Of a stretch of DNA of 64,000 nucleotides, positions 22,852 through 33,100 are shown in pieces (position 1 is the first letter of the stretch; each line of letters starts with the position of its first letter). The notes beneath the pieces are model-generated. The model had not been told where the DNA came from, searched no databases, and worked only from the letters and a program-made list of their open reading frames with translations. The translations under genes were made by a program, and so were the position numbers. Origin of the DNA: Lepraria neglecta. Its lineage: Eukaryota; Ascomycota; Lecanoromycetes; Lecanorales; Stereocaulaceae. The stretch lies in NCBI GenBank assembly GCA_033220425.1, contig CM065646.1, positions 2,735,501-2,799,500 on the forward strand, given 5' to 3'.

Positions 22852-25800
22852 TCACCCCCCAAACAAGCTCCTCGGTTCCTCATCACCGCCAACAAGATCA
22901 AAACCCACTCGTCTCCCAGACCCGCCAGCGTTGGAGCTCGCATATACAGCTCCTCCTTGCAATGGCTCATTCGCGATCGGCTCCGACGTCAAGCTCCCCG
23001 AAGGACCGGCGTCTCGTCCATCCAATGGATCAAATATCACCATTCGCCTCCTCCGAGGAGGCGAGCTTTCGTCAAGATCGGGGCCATATTCGGAGTCGCT
23101 CTTCCGCTTTCGGCTCGATGGTTCAGGTGCATCTGGCCCCCCGTCGGTGGAGAGCTGACATTGGGAGCCCTCCTCCGTGGTGGAGGTGGGCCATCGAGAT
23201 CCGGAGCATGCTCGGAGTCGCTCTTGCGTTTTCGACTCGATGATTCTGGTAGATTTTGCTTCTCCTCCGTCGGTAAAACTAACGTTAGCAGTGCTTAGAG
23301 TTGGCGGCGGCGAAGCAGTGAGATATCCAGGAGGCCCAGCATTGCTCTTTCGCTTCTGACTCTTCTTGGACGTGGGTGAGTTCGTTGGAAAGATCAAGTC
23401 TGCGTTCGGGTCGTGGACATCCCCATCGTCTTTCCCAGGACGCCCAAAAAGCTGTTGAGGCGTCTGTAGCTTAGCCACATGCTTGCTGACATCGTGGATC
23501 TCGTCCTCCAGCAGCGGGATAAAACGAGCATTCTTAATGATGGTGCTCATAGTGTCATCATCCAGCAGACTCCTCTCGGCCTTCTGATGTTCTTGTGCCG
23601 TCATGCCTTTCCGCCTCTGCAGCATCTGATCTTCTAGTGTATCCTTCAGCACGAGAGTCTCTACATACACTGGATGAGTCTGTCCGATACGGTGGGCACG
23701 CTTAATTGCTTGGGCTTCGACATTTGGTTGCCATACCGGGTTGACGAAGAAGACTCGCGAAGCGCTGGCGATGTGGAGGCCATGAGCAGCTTGGTGCACG
23801 TTCATGAGGAGGACTCTGAAGGTTTCGGTGGTATTAAAGGTCGTAATGTAGGCATTTTGTCGCTCTAGTGTGAGCGTCTTGGTGTATATCAAGTAGCGGA
23901 CGTCTATAAGATCTAAAGCTTGTGCAATATACCACGCAATATGGTCGCCTTCGTAGAAAATTAGGATCTTTTCGTCTTGGTGGAGTACGCTGACTCGGTC
24001 CAACAGATAGCTTAATTTTGCAGAAGCAGTTCCGCTGAGCTTGGTCTTTGCTAAAGGAGAGTCTGGTGGAAATGGATCGACAGGTACATTAGTTGCTGGA
24101 GCTTTAAGTGCAGACTTCAATGCAGGCTTGAGGACTGTTAGGCGGCTAGCGTTGGCTGGATCAGAAGGCTGCTGCGAATCCGGGGCTTTCTTGACCTTCC
24201 TGGGACCCGGACCTGCTTTCGCTCGAGAGATGGTTTGCTTTTGTGACAATGTTGGCACTCTTGGCTGGGTTGACAAAGGCTTCTTCCGAGGCGGAGCTTT
24301 AATTGCTGAACCTTCTCCAAGAAGGGGATCGTCTGGTATCACTTCCGCCCCACTAGGTTGCACGTCCTGCCGCAGCTTCTTCATAGTTGTCGTTCCGACA
24401 CCTGCTAGTTCGTACGAAGGGTTGGATATATACAAATGGCTGTCTACCCAGGTCTGAGCTTTAGCGAGCTGAGTGGCGCCAACGAGCAGCGGACCGCTGT
24501 TTTGGCTCGGCACGAGAGACCACGGAGCCCTGGCATCTTTTGGGAAGTCTTCCACAAACATTCCCATCTCGTGCAGCTCAGCAAAAGATCTCCACGATGC
24601 GGATTCCAGAACGAGGTCTCCAAATGTAAAGACCTTCTCAATCAGTGTTCTATCCTGCTCCTGACCATCTGCGGCAAGACATCCATGCTCCTCATAGTAT
24701 GCACGAGAGACTTTCAGAGTTTTGGCAACGCCTTCAAGTGAAAACCCGGTCCAGTAGAAACCTGACTGCCTCAAATTCGAAATAAGGATATTGAGTTGCC
24801 TTCGATTCTTCGGGTGAAACATGTAATCTTCATCAACACGTTCAGAAGTCACAGCGTTTGCGGTCAAAGTCAGAATGAAGAGATTGATGCTGAGCTTATC
24901 GTGCCAGCTTGGTTGCAAATATACCACTCGATTGTGCAGGGTTGGCAATTGAATATCTGCCTCGATGTCCTCAATGCGATGGCGCACCACCAAGCTTTCC
25001 AAAAGGGTCTTCAACGATCTCACTTTCCTTCGCCCGTCTTCGTAAGGCATGATGTACTTCTGCCACGAAGCAGGGTCTTCGTCTTTACTGTTTGACCACG
25101 GTTTCAGCTGCAGGAAACCAGCAACGATCAACCCAAGTTTTTCGAGGTCCTTGCGTTCTTGTGACAAAGTCGATTCCTTTCTTCGCGCTTGGAGTACGTC
25201 CGCATTAGTTGCTTTGAGGGCATTGTCAATGGAGTCAGAAGTTTCATAGGTAGCTGTCCCGACTTCAACACCGACGAGTCCATTGGCCGGTGTTCCGCTG
25301 ACCACCCATCTTCTGTCAACGTGAAGCATCTGCAGTGCCCAATAGGCCCTGCCTTGACGCCCAGACGAAGAGAACTCATGGCCTTCGTCCATAATGATTC
25401 GCAAAAAATGAAGGTCTTTAAGTGGAGATTGGTATTCGTTGCTGGTAGAGCAGTGACAATCCTCGTCTAGCGAGCAACTGCATCCACCCTTCGCTGCAAA
25501 TTTAGCTTTAGCTTTTGAGCGAGCTTTGGCGGTCTCTGAGGGGACCATTTCTCGCTCAAAACACTGTCTTGACATGAGAACAATATCGTACTGTAGAAGC
25601 TGATTTGCTGGTGGGAATGGGAGGCCCTCAGCTGAGTCAAAGCAGAGCACCTTGAGACAATCTTCTTCTACATGTTCCGAAATCTCGCACCTCCATTGGC
25701 TCAAGAGATTCTGGGGTACTATGATCAACGTCGCAGTACTGAGGCGAATTGTCTTTCCCTGTGGAATCGTTGAAGGACGCCGACTCCACCTTGCGACGGG

Positions 25801-27205
25801 TGCTGGGATGACATATGAGCCAACGTTGTCCTCTAGAATGGCAAGACAATTGTCATGGTCTTCGCCTGCGCGGGAAAGATCGCCAAAAACAGTCCTCCAA
25901 GGTACCTGAGAACGGCCAACGGCAGCCGCTGCCATCTCCATAAGTGACCCAACCTTGGGTCGCACTGGATGCAGATCAACAGAGTATTCTGGCGGTATCA
26001 CTGGCCAATGGCCTTTAGTAGCCACTATCGTCGCTAGGCAGATCAGCGTTTTGCCCAGCCCCATAGACTCTCCCAATATGCCGCCTCTTGCTTCGTCATA
26101 TTCTCGTTGGTCGCGAAGCAGCACACCGGTCTCCCTGTCATAGTAGAATGCCTGCCCAGTAGGCCCTTGCAAAGGTGCCAAACGTGGATCCACGGCCCTT
26201 GCAGGCTCAGTCTCCCTCTTGATCATTGTAATCGCAGTGCTCTTTTGGTAGGGGTAAAGGCGTGTCTGCAAGCCTGGCAACTTGACATGCCTAGAGATGG
26301 CCTGTATCGCATCGTTTGAGACGGGACATGCAGTGGGCGAAGGTCTAGAGACAGGGGAGGGAAGGGTGTTGAAGAGGTAGAATAGTGAGTCGTCGTTGCT
26401 TGATTCGAATTTGTAATGTTGACTAGGATAATCCGGATTTTGGAAGCCTTCCCACGATTCCAGCGATAAATCAAGCTCATTGACTAATTTTATGAGGATC
26501 TTTCGAAGGTACCGGTTGCTCCTATTGACCTGTCGCCGTCCAACATCATCCGGCAGCACATGCACCCTGATGGTAGCGAAATTTTCGGTTCCCTGATGCT
26601 TGCGAGCATATACTCGGACCCACTTGTTGTCGGCAAGCGTTCGTGCAAAAGCCACAGGTCCTGCATCTCTGGAGACGAGGTAATCGTGGAATGCAAGCCA
26701 TAGATCATTCGATTCCGTCCAATCATCCCGCGCGACATAATCACCACCTCCAACGCTCAGACGTACGGTCAAACTGCCCAAGGGTATATAATAGTTGAGG
26801 ATGTCTAGCAATGCTGCCTGGCCAGCCATAGCTGGGGTAGCCTTCGATCGGGCATTGACTTGCTTGGGATTGAGAGTAATGTCGAGCTTGCAAGAAGCTG
26901 CATCAGAGCCCTGAGACTCAACTTCTGGGGTGGTAATCCTCGAATGGCTAGATTCTTCAGAGGTGGGTTCTGTCGAGGACGACTGCGCAGATTTGGGGCT
27001 CTATGAAGAGATGCTATTAGCCATGACCCGGAAGCAAGGAACTCAGAAGACAATATGATTTGAATGTAAGGGTTTCGAGGCCTACAGCATAAGGTGCAAT
27101 ATCAGATCCACGGCTTGGTCTCTTCTGAGGGTAGGATGCCTGAGGTTCGTCCCTGGGTCTTTTCCCCAACAACTGCCGAGGCGGCAGCTGATTGGCAGAA
27201 GCCAT
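22852..27205 (-). CDS. SNF2-family DNA-dependent ATPase (Rad5/Rad16-like)
   Basis: Large nuclear helicase-like ATPase of the SNF2 superfamily. Exons 27205-27086 and 27000-22852 (85-bp intron) give 1,422 aa. The N-terminus has a nuclear-signal-like GKRPRDEP. Motif I is GESMGLGKT at about 347-355. Motif II reads MDEGHEF near 573 instead of DEAH. Motif VI is IKRAHRIGQ near 1137. Between motifs I and II sits a Cys cluster, CSCSLDEDCHC. A Rad5-type RING between the two helicase lobes is not evident. The tail after ~1250 is low-complexity, with two copies of a ~110-bp duplication read in different frames. Exon 1 was added because the frame is open to a GTAGGC donor and CATAG acceptor with a GCTAAT branch site. 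Resembles filamentous-fungal Rad5/Rad16-like SNF2 proteins; I cannot name the orthologue, and the substrate is unknown. Confidence 0.85.
23050..23290. repeat. Tandem duplication in the SNF2 gene tail
   Basis: Two ~110-bp copies (about 23050-23160 and 23165-23290) share TCGGAGTCGCTCTT, (T/C)TTTCG(G/A)CTCGATG and CCTCCGTCGGT. The copy near the 3' end reads PEPSSRKRKSDSEYGPDLD in the gene's frame. The other copy would read the same kind of peptide only in a different frame, because a ~7-bp difference separates them. Confidence 0.75.
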
Positions 27206-28129
27206 GCTCGATGTCCTCTGTGCAGCCTCGTTGAAGACTGCTAGATTGGCAAAGAGGCTTTACTGTCATGGCGGGATTCGAAAAAGTAACTGCTGAGAAT
27301 GACTGGACTTGGGGAGGAGCTGCCTTGAGCGGCGCAAATATTTGCCAAGGTGACAGAAATCTGGCCCGGCCTCCCGGCCTCACCCCCCACCGGGTCTAGG
27401 GTGAGCGCCGCTTTATTCTCGCGCGACGCGGGTGACTGTCGCGCGAGCCTGAGTGATCCTGGGTGACTGCGCCCCCTTGGAGGTGGGGAAACTGCTGCCT
27501 GATTGCTATTCTTATCAGAAACCATTACGTGTCTCTTTCACCGTCCAGGTGGGCGCTTTGTTACCACGTAATCTGATGGCCTGGTTGAGATCCAGGCGCA
27601 GAGCGATTCTAGATCTACTCTTCGAGCGCGCTATCTCTGTGGAAAAGCGGCGACAATAGGAAAGACACTTAATTATCAACGGGGCTCCCTTAAGCTTATT
27701 TCTTCTTATCTTCCTCCTCTAGCCCTAGTCGGCCTTACTCGCTCGCTTAGCTATCCGCTCCCCCTCTACCGTCCTATTATTAAAGTTCGAATTTCGACCT
27801 TTACTAGGAATACGTCAAAAGCTGTAACGATCTCGATCTCGCCGGTAATCAACGTTATCAGGAGCGATTGGAAAGTTAAGCTCAATCGTTATGATGGGAC
27901 AGAATATTTCATGTTCAACGATCCGTTGATGATCATATCTAATATTAAACCTTGAGGGAGGTCTCGTAGATTGTCCAAGGGTTCCTCTACAGACATCAAA
28001 GGATTGGACAGTAGGGTCATGGTCAAGAAGTCACCAAATCACGTTTTGAGACCTCTTTCCTCCCTCCAGCTCAGCCGCAATTCCGTCGCGCTAGGAAGAA
28101 TGTAATGGAGGTAATCTAGCACAACGAGA
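27206..28129. other. Intergenic, no gene seen
   Basis: Upstream of the SNF2 gene and downstream of the APH-fold gene. It begins with a GC-rich stretch (27350-27450) and then changes to a TA-dinucleotide-rich stretch (27660-27960) that could be a remnant of mutated repeat DNA. No ORF with a recognisable domain. Confidence 0.45.
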
Positions 28130-29014
28130 TCAAGACCATAGCTCAAGGCGCAGCATCTGAAGCCAGGGAGCCTCAGAATGATACGGGCTCAACATCTTTA
28201 GGATGAACAGTCCCCAGTCATCATCCCACCTAAGGGCATAGAGAGCGAGAGAATACTCCCAGTAACTTGGATACCAGCCTGCCTTCTCCCAATCGACAAT
28301 CGTTACCTTATATTCATCTTCGAGGTGGTGGTCCGTATTCAGATCACGGTTTCCAGGAGCGACCTTGCAGATTATGATGTTTTTCCGCTGACAGTCGGCG
28401 TGAGTATATGTCGGCTGGTGTCCCCTAAAGACGTAGGAAAGGGACTGGCGATAAAAGTCTGCTTTATAGGTTGGTCGGCCGTCATGTATATACTTCAGCG
28501 CCATTGCTTCGTTAAGGGCATCTTCGCTCTTAAACGGCCCATTAATCGACGGTGCTTCTTCACAAGTCCAGAAGATCTCATCCAGGAGATGACGTTCGCC
28601 GAGGCTTCCAAAATAGCCTGGCGATGGAATTTGCCGTAGCTCTTCGTAGAAACATCTGAGTTTGGCAACGATAACTTCCTTTTGTTGCCTCGTAAGAGAC
28701 GGCCATCTGGAGGCAAGTGTATCTCCGTCAACGTTCTCCATGACGATATAATTTTTCTTTGTGCTGGGTTCTGTGTAGAGAGCGTAGACCTCGGGGATAG
28801 TGATAGTGGTCCTGCTTTGGACGAAGAGCATGTTTTCCCCTTCGATGATGTCAACCCCCTGGCCGTACTTCACCACGAAATGTCTGCCGACCCGAACAAC
28901 TGTACGATTACCATAAGCGCTTAACACATCCCTCGAATCTTCAATTTCTGCGTTCGTTGGGAGGGCGCTGGGGATAGCAGCTGCTATAAAAGGTAATGTG
29001 ATTGAGCTGGCCAT
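28130..29014 (-). CDS. Aminoglycoside-phosphotransferase-fold (APH family) protein
   Basis: Predicted 294-aa kinase-like protein of the APH/choline-kinase superfamily; the substrate is unknown in fungal members of this expanded group. The N-lobe has RTVVRVGRHFVVKYG (Lys for ATP contact) and INxPxVYAL-like TITIPEVYAL, then the hinge YIVMENVDGDTLASRW. The C-lobe has the catalytic loop YTHADCQRKNIII (HxD with Asp retained) near 205 and the metal-binding VDWEKAGWYPSYWEY near 240. Intact. The start was taken at MASSITLPF; an in-frame ATG 36 codons upstream would add a hydrophobic, signal-like segment (VRIAQVLAVVLVLQS), so a secreted or membrane form cannot be excluded. It stands alone between two spacers, as accessory genes of this family often do. 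Confidence 0.82.
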   Translation of the reverse strand: MASSITLPFIAAAIPSALPTNAEIEDSRDVLSAYGNRTVVRVGRHFVVKYGQGVDIIEGENMLFVQSRTTITIPEVYALYTEPSTKKNYIVMENVDGDTLASRWPSLTRQQKEVIVAKLRCFYEELRQIPSPGYFGSLGERHLLDEIFWTCEEAPSINGPFKSEDALNEAMALKYIHDGRPTYKADFYRQSLSYVFRGHQPTYTHADCQRKNIIICKVAPGNRDLNTDHHLEDEYKVTIVDWEKAGWYPSYWEYSLALYALRWDDDWGLFILKMLSPYHSEAPWLQMLRLELWS

Positions 29015-29432
29015 AGGGATATGCGGCCGGCTCACCCTGCTGGAGAATTCCGCATAGCTAAAAATGCAGCCTCTGCTCTGAAGTACGAGGACAACTGCCA
29101 GGACCTGTGCGATCCTAACCACGGTTTTCTCCTGGGAAAAAATTTCCTAAGAGCCAATCATTGCTAGGAATTCTCGGGCCATCAATTCGCCGAGAGGTTT
29201 AACGAGTTGCTCTTAAAAAATTTCGCCTAGGAATAACCTCCTAGGAGGAAAGGTCGGCAGGATGGTCCAAAATTCGAGCCTCGAGTGAGCTGGGGCAGAT
29301 TTTTGTCGCCTTCAGTTGCCAAGCCAGCTATCGATAAACTCGTTAGCGCGCCTTGGCGTCAGATCTTAGAGAGGAGAGTGAAGCTGCGCGCAAATGATGC
29401 TCTTTCTACGGGAAAACTAATCACAATCCAAA
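29015..29432. other. Divergent intergenic region with stem-loop
   Basis: Between the APH-fold gene (-) and the cyclin gene (+). It contains an inverted repeat: GGAAAAAATTTCCTAAGAGC at about 29135-29154 against GCTCTTAAAAAATTTCGCC at 29209-29227, with an inner CTCGG...CCGAG pair, followed by the small palindromic pair TCCTAGGA-like near 29225-29248. Possibly a MITE remnant or part of the promoter. Confidence 0.45.
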
Positions 29433-30324
29433 ATGGCCGTACCTCAAAATCCGATGGCCTTTACGGATGCAATGGCTGATCTTCTTCGGCTGCCTGATGA
29501 GACTCTGGCAATGACCTACACCTATCTCAACAAGTACAGACGATTCCAGAACTCCTCAACTTCACCTGATCCTCTTGACGCATATGTCTGTCTTCCCAGA
29601 TACGTTCGGTGGCTCGATCCACTACATTTCGATAAGTGTACGACTATGGACTAACCACGCCCTGATAAGACGTTGGCACTAGCTTGTCTCTCACTCGCCT
29701 CCAAATCGACTGAGTCCCCACGTCGAATGCGTGAGATAATATTTCCTGCGCACCGTTTACTCCACCAATACGATGATGCTTCGAGCACGGATTCAATCAA
29801 TAAGCCTCTCACAGCCCCATCGCAAACCTATGATACACTCCGCGCAACGCTCGTGCAAGCAGAACTGATGCTCTTGCGGGTCCTTGGTTTCGAACTACGG
29901 CTTCCACTGCCTCTTGATTATCTACCTCGCTATCTCGAGCGGGCGATGGGGGATATTGCTGAGGCAGGTGAAGACTATGATAGGTGGGGCAAGGAAGAGA
30001 AGGAGGAATATGGGGTGGTGAAGGAGACCATGGACACAGGTTTGGGGAGAGCTTGCAGAGCTATGGCAGTCAACAGGTACGTGACCCAGTCGCCTGTTGA
30101 ATTGCGGGATTGAATGCTCATACTCGTCCAATAGCTGCAAGAACTACCAGCTCGCCAATCTCTTCCCAGCACGAGCGGTTGCACTGGGCTGTATGGATAC
30201 GGTCATGAAAGCTAGAGGCCTCGATCCGCTTGGTGACAAGAAGAGATGGGTGGAGGATATATCTGGCCGTAAAGTAGATGCTGAGGATTTTGAGGAAGTG
30301 GTTGAGGCATTAAAACCTGCCTGA
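29433..30324 (+). CDS. Cyclin-box protein (transcriptional cyclin type)
   Basis: Predicted 249-aa cyclin. Exons 29433-29585, 29670-30076 and 30135-30324; introns are 84 and 58 bp. The first cyclin fold begins MADLLRLPDETLAMTYTYLN, and splicing restores DAYTLALACLSLASKSTESP, the conserved helix 3 of the cyclin box. A long helix with LVQAELMLLRVLGFELRLPL-type sequence matches the end of fold 1 in cyclins C/K/L/Q. Fold 2 contains CKNYQLANLFPARAVALGCM. It most resembles the small transcriptional cyclins (K/L/Q) that pair with CDK9-13-like kinases; I cannot pick one. Intron 1 has a GTCTGT donor but a good ACTAACC branch site. The gene is complete. Confidence 0.8.
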
Positions 30325-31003
30325 CTGGTTCGATCCATTGGCTGTGATATACTTGGGCACGCCGGAAATCTATAAGGGTATAGTCTGGATGCTAGTACAT
30401 CTTCTTTCCTCGTGTGGCAAGCGATCGAATCTCATGAGTAATGAAGAGTAGAGGCCTCGCAAGTCGTAAATGTGGAGGCTCACATCGCATGTTCACTCCA
30501 GTTAGAGTTTCAGATCCATCGACTGGGGAGGAATCAAGCTTCGCCAAGCTCAGCCAAGGGCGGGAGGGCTCATGGAGAACACGCGAGCTACGGAAATGTG
30601 ACGAATGCCCAGCTGGAGCCAAGTGTAGAAACATATATTTCAACTGTTCATCCCATCTTGATCAATTTCTGATGCTGCATCATTAACTTCTCTGCAAAGG
30701 CATCTGATTCTGGGCACCAGGCAATCTTCCCGAAATTGCCGCGTCCAATGATTGGCTTCCTTCCTCAAAGGGGCATGGTTTAAGCGGCCCCCGGATCAGA
30801 CTTCGTCGTTAGCAATGCCCCCCTCATGTCAAAAACATCCTGTAAGGCGACGACCATATTTACCAGCTAGGAATGATGCTGGTTCAATACTACTTCGCGT
30901 CAAGCACCCGTTGCCCAAATAACATACCACATATGCTCTGCACATCCTCGTGTCGGTGACCAAACGCCAAACGTAGGGCCGAGGATACCCAAGGCCCGAA
31001 GCC
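30325..31003. other. Intergenic, no gene seen
   Basis: Cyclin 3' end to the promoter of the GDSL hydrolase. Overlapping short ORFs at 30392-30686 on both strands have no domain. Nothing else noticed. Confidence 0.5.
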
Positions 31004-32440
31004 ATGTTTCGCCTCACTACACACTACAAAGGCCCTTCCAGATTTCTGACTCGCACAAGCAGCCTCACCGCTATCTTGGTCGTCGGTCTATGCAGCATAC
31101 TCTATCTCACTTTGTTCCTGCCCGGCTTTTCAGTGAAAACGGGACTGGATCGATGGGTTCCCAAAGCCTCAAACAAGACTGAACCCCAAGCCCACTGGGA
31201 TAAATCTCCTAGGCGACTAATAGTATTCGGTGACTCCTGGAGCGACAATGGCCAGTACCCTATTGATCCGCCACCAAAGGACCAGTTGCCCACCCGAGAG
31301 GAAGCGCAAGGCAAGGTCTGGACAGAGTGGTTAAGTTCCGCAGTATGGTGTTCCCAATAAGCGCCACGAAATCCTACTGACAGATTTCCAGATCTCATGT
31401 ACCCACCACGATAACTTCGCAAGGTCGTTGCCTTACTCATGGGATAGCGGATACAGCGGCGCTGTCGTCGACAGTAACCTCCTCAATGCCACGTTGATGA
31501 ATACCACATTATCGAATAGCACTTTGGTCACAGACTTCGAGATTGCTGAGCCGCTGGCGGATTTAAAGACTCAAGTACAGCAATGGCTGAAATTTGAAAA
31601 AGAGCAGTATGGCAATAGTCGAGTGAGCGTGGTCGAGCGGAATGGCACGGTTTTCACCATATGGTTCTCATTATGGGATCTGTGGTACTACTCCGAAAAG
31701 ACAATTGAGGAGGCTGAGGTGGCTGTGACAAAGACCATGGACTCGCTATTCGAGCAACTCGATTTGATTGCGGAGAATTGGCCTTCTGAATTGAAGATTA
31801 TTATGCCCGAAGCAATCGATACGACGTTTTTGCCTGGTTGGCACAGCATAAGGACCGGACCCCTAGGCTCGGATCCTCAGGGTGAGAGCCAGAGGAGTGC
31901 TGTTCTCCTCACTGAACAATGGAACCGCGCGCTGGATATGAGAGCGACCAGATGGAATCAAGGTTCGATGTACATCTACAACACCAACGAATGGCTGCTG
32001 GATCAAGTGCGCGAGCAACAACTCTTCACTGCGCATTTGTCCGATGCCAATGGCATGGGAGCTACCGAACCTCCTTGGAGTAATGTGCGATCAGGCTGTG
32101 TCGAACGGAACGCAACTCTGGCAGAGGCCTTGAGCTTGAAGCGATGCACGGATCCGAACACCTACCTCTTCTGGTGCGTCATTTAGCTTGATCGCTTCAT
32201 GAATTAGGCTAACGGTGGCATAGGGACGACATGCATTTAGGTCCTGAGGCGATGAAGATGATAGGAGAAGGCATCGCTCAAGACATTGCAGCAAATCGCG
32301 GAGACTCATGGTTCGCACACGAAATAGAGATGACCAATGAAGAGGGAGGAGCACTAGAAGCTACTTCCACAAAAGACCCCCATTTAGAAGAGCCTTCACC
32401 AACAGATTCTCCCATGGAAGCTCGGCCAACGCAACGATAA
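31004..32440 (+). CDS. Membrane-anchored GDSL/SGNH hydrolase
   Basis: Predicted 445-aa type II membrane protein with a lipase/acylhydrolase-like (SGNH) domain facing the secretory lumen or outside. Exons 31004-31342, 31392-32173 and 32224-32440; introns are 49 and 50 bp. One membrane span lies at about 20-41 (LTAILVVGLCSILYLTLFLP). Block I is VFGDSWSDNG with the predicted nucleophile Ser78. The block V pair is WDDMHLG, Asp375/His378 by count. Several N-glycosylation sequons fall in the middle (NATLMNTTLSNSTL). The tail is acidic. The first intron was placed at GTATGG rather than the later GTGTTC because only that keeps frame (SSA-ISCTHHDNFARS). Substrate unknown; fungal relatives act on esters or wall polysaccharide acetyl groups. 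Confidence 0.85.
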
Positions 32441-33100
32441 AGCGGGACAGTTGGATAAATATGTGCATCTCAGACATACTGGCGTTTATTATAAAGGCCA
32501 TTCTACGACCTCTAGGGAGATATTTAACGAAAGCATGATCGGGACTTGAGGGACACGTTCTTGTAGCATAAAAGATACCCCATTTTGTACGTATAGGCTG
32601 ATCATCATGGATTTGACCAATCACAGTTTGACATGCTTGCATTCTTTGTCGCGTTCTTGCATTTTGTTCCCTGGTAAGAATGTCTCATCCAGCCCACTTC
32701 CGCGTTCGGCCCAGGGAGAGTCAAACAATGAACAAAGAACATCCTCCCAGCGTCTCAACGAAATCTCCGCAACCGACACCACACCCATGCACGCAATCAG
32801 AAATAGCTTACCCAAGAGACAAGGCCATCAAAGCTGCTATGACGAATCCGCCAAAATGGACGGCACCAACAAAGAAACCACTTTTCTTGCACATTCCGAC
32901 CATCTCTGACAATCCTTATACATGATAGCGCTTTCATCATCAGCAAAGCATAGCATAGCATTATAACCTTCATCGATGTCAATGTGTACCCTTCTCAAAT
33001 GTCCTTCCATCGAGTACTGCCTTTACTCCCTGCTCTTTCAAATGAAGCACTTGAACGTCGATGGGCCATTCAACCGGATACACTGCTGAGTTCCAAGATC
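32441..33100. other. Intergenic / possible 5' part of HMG-box gene
   Basis: The HMG-box frame is open back to 32984, where an in-frame ATG would add 39 residues (MYPSQMSFHRVLPLLPAL...). Apart from that I see no supported gene; short ORFs at 32607-32925 overlap in several frames without motifs. Confidence 0.45.
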
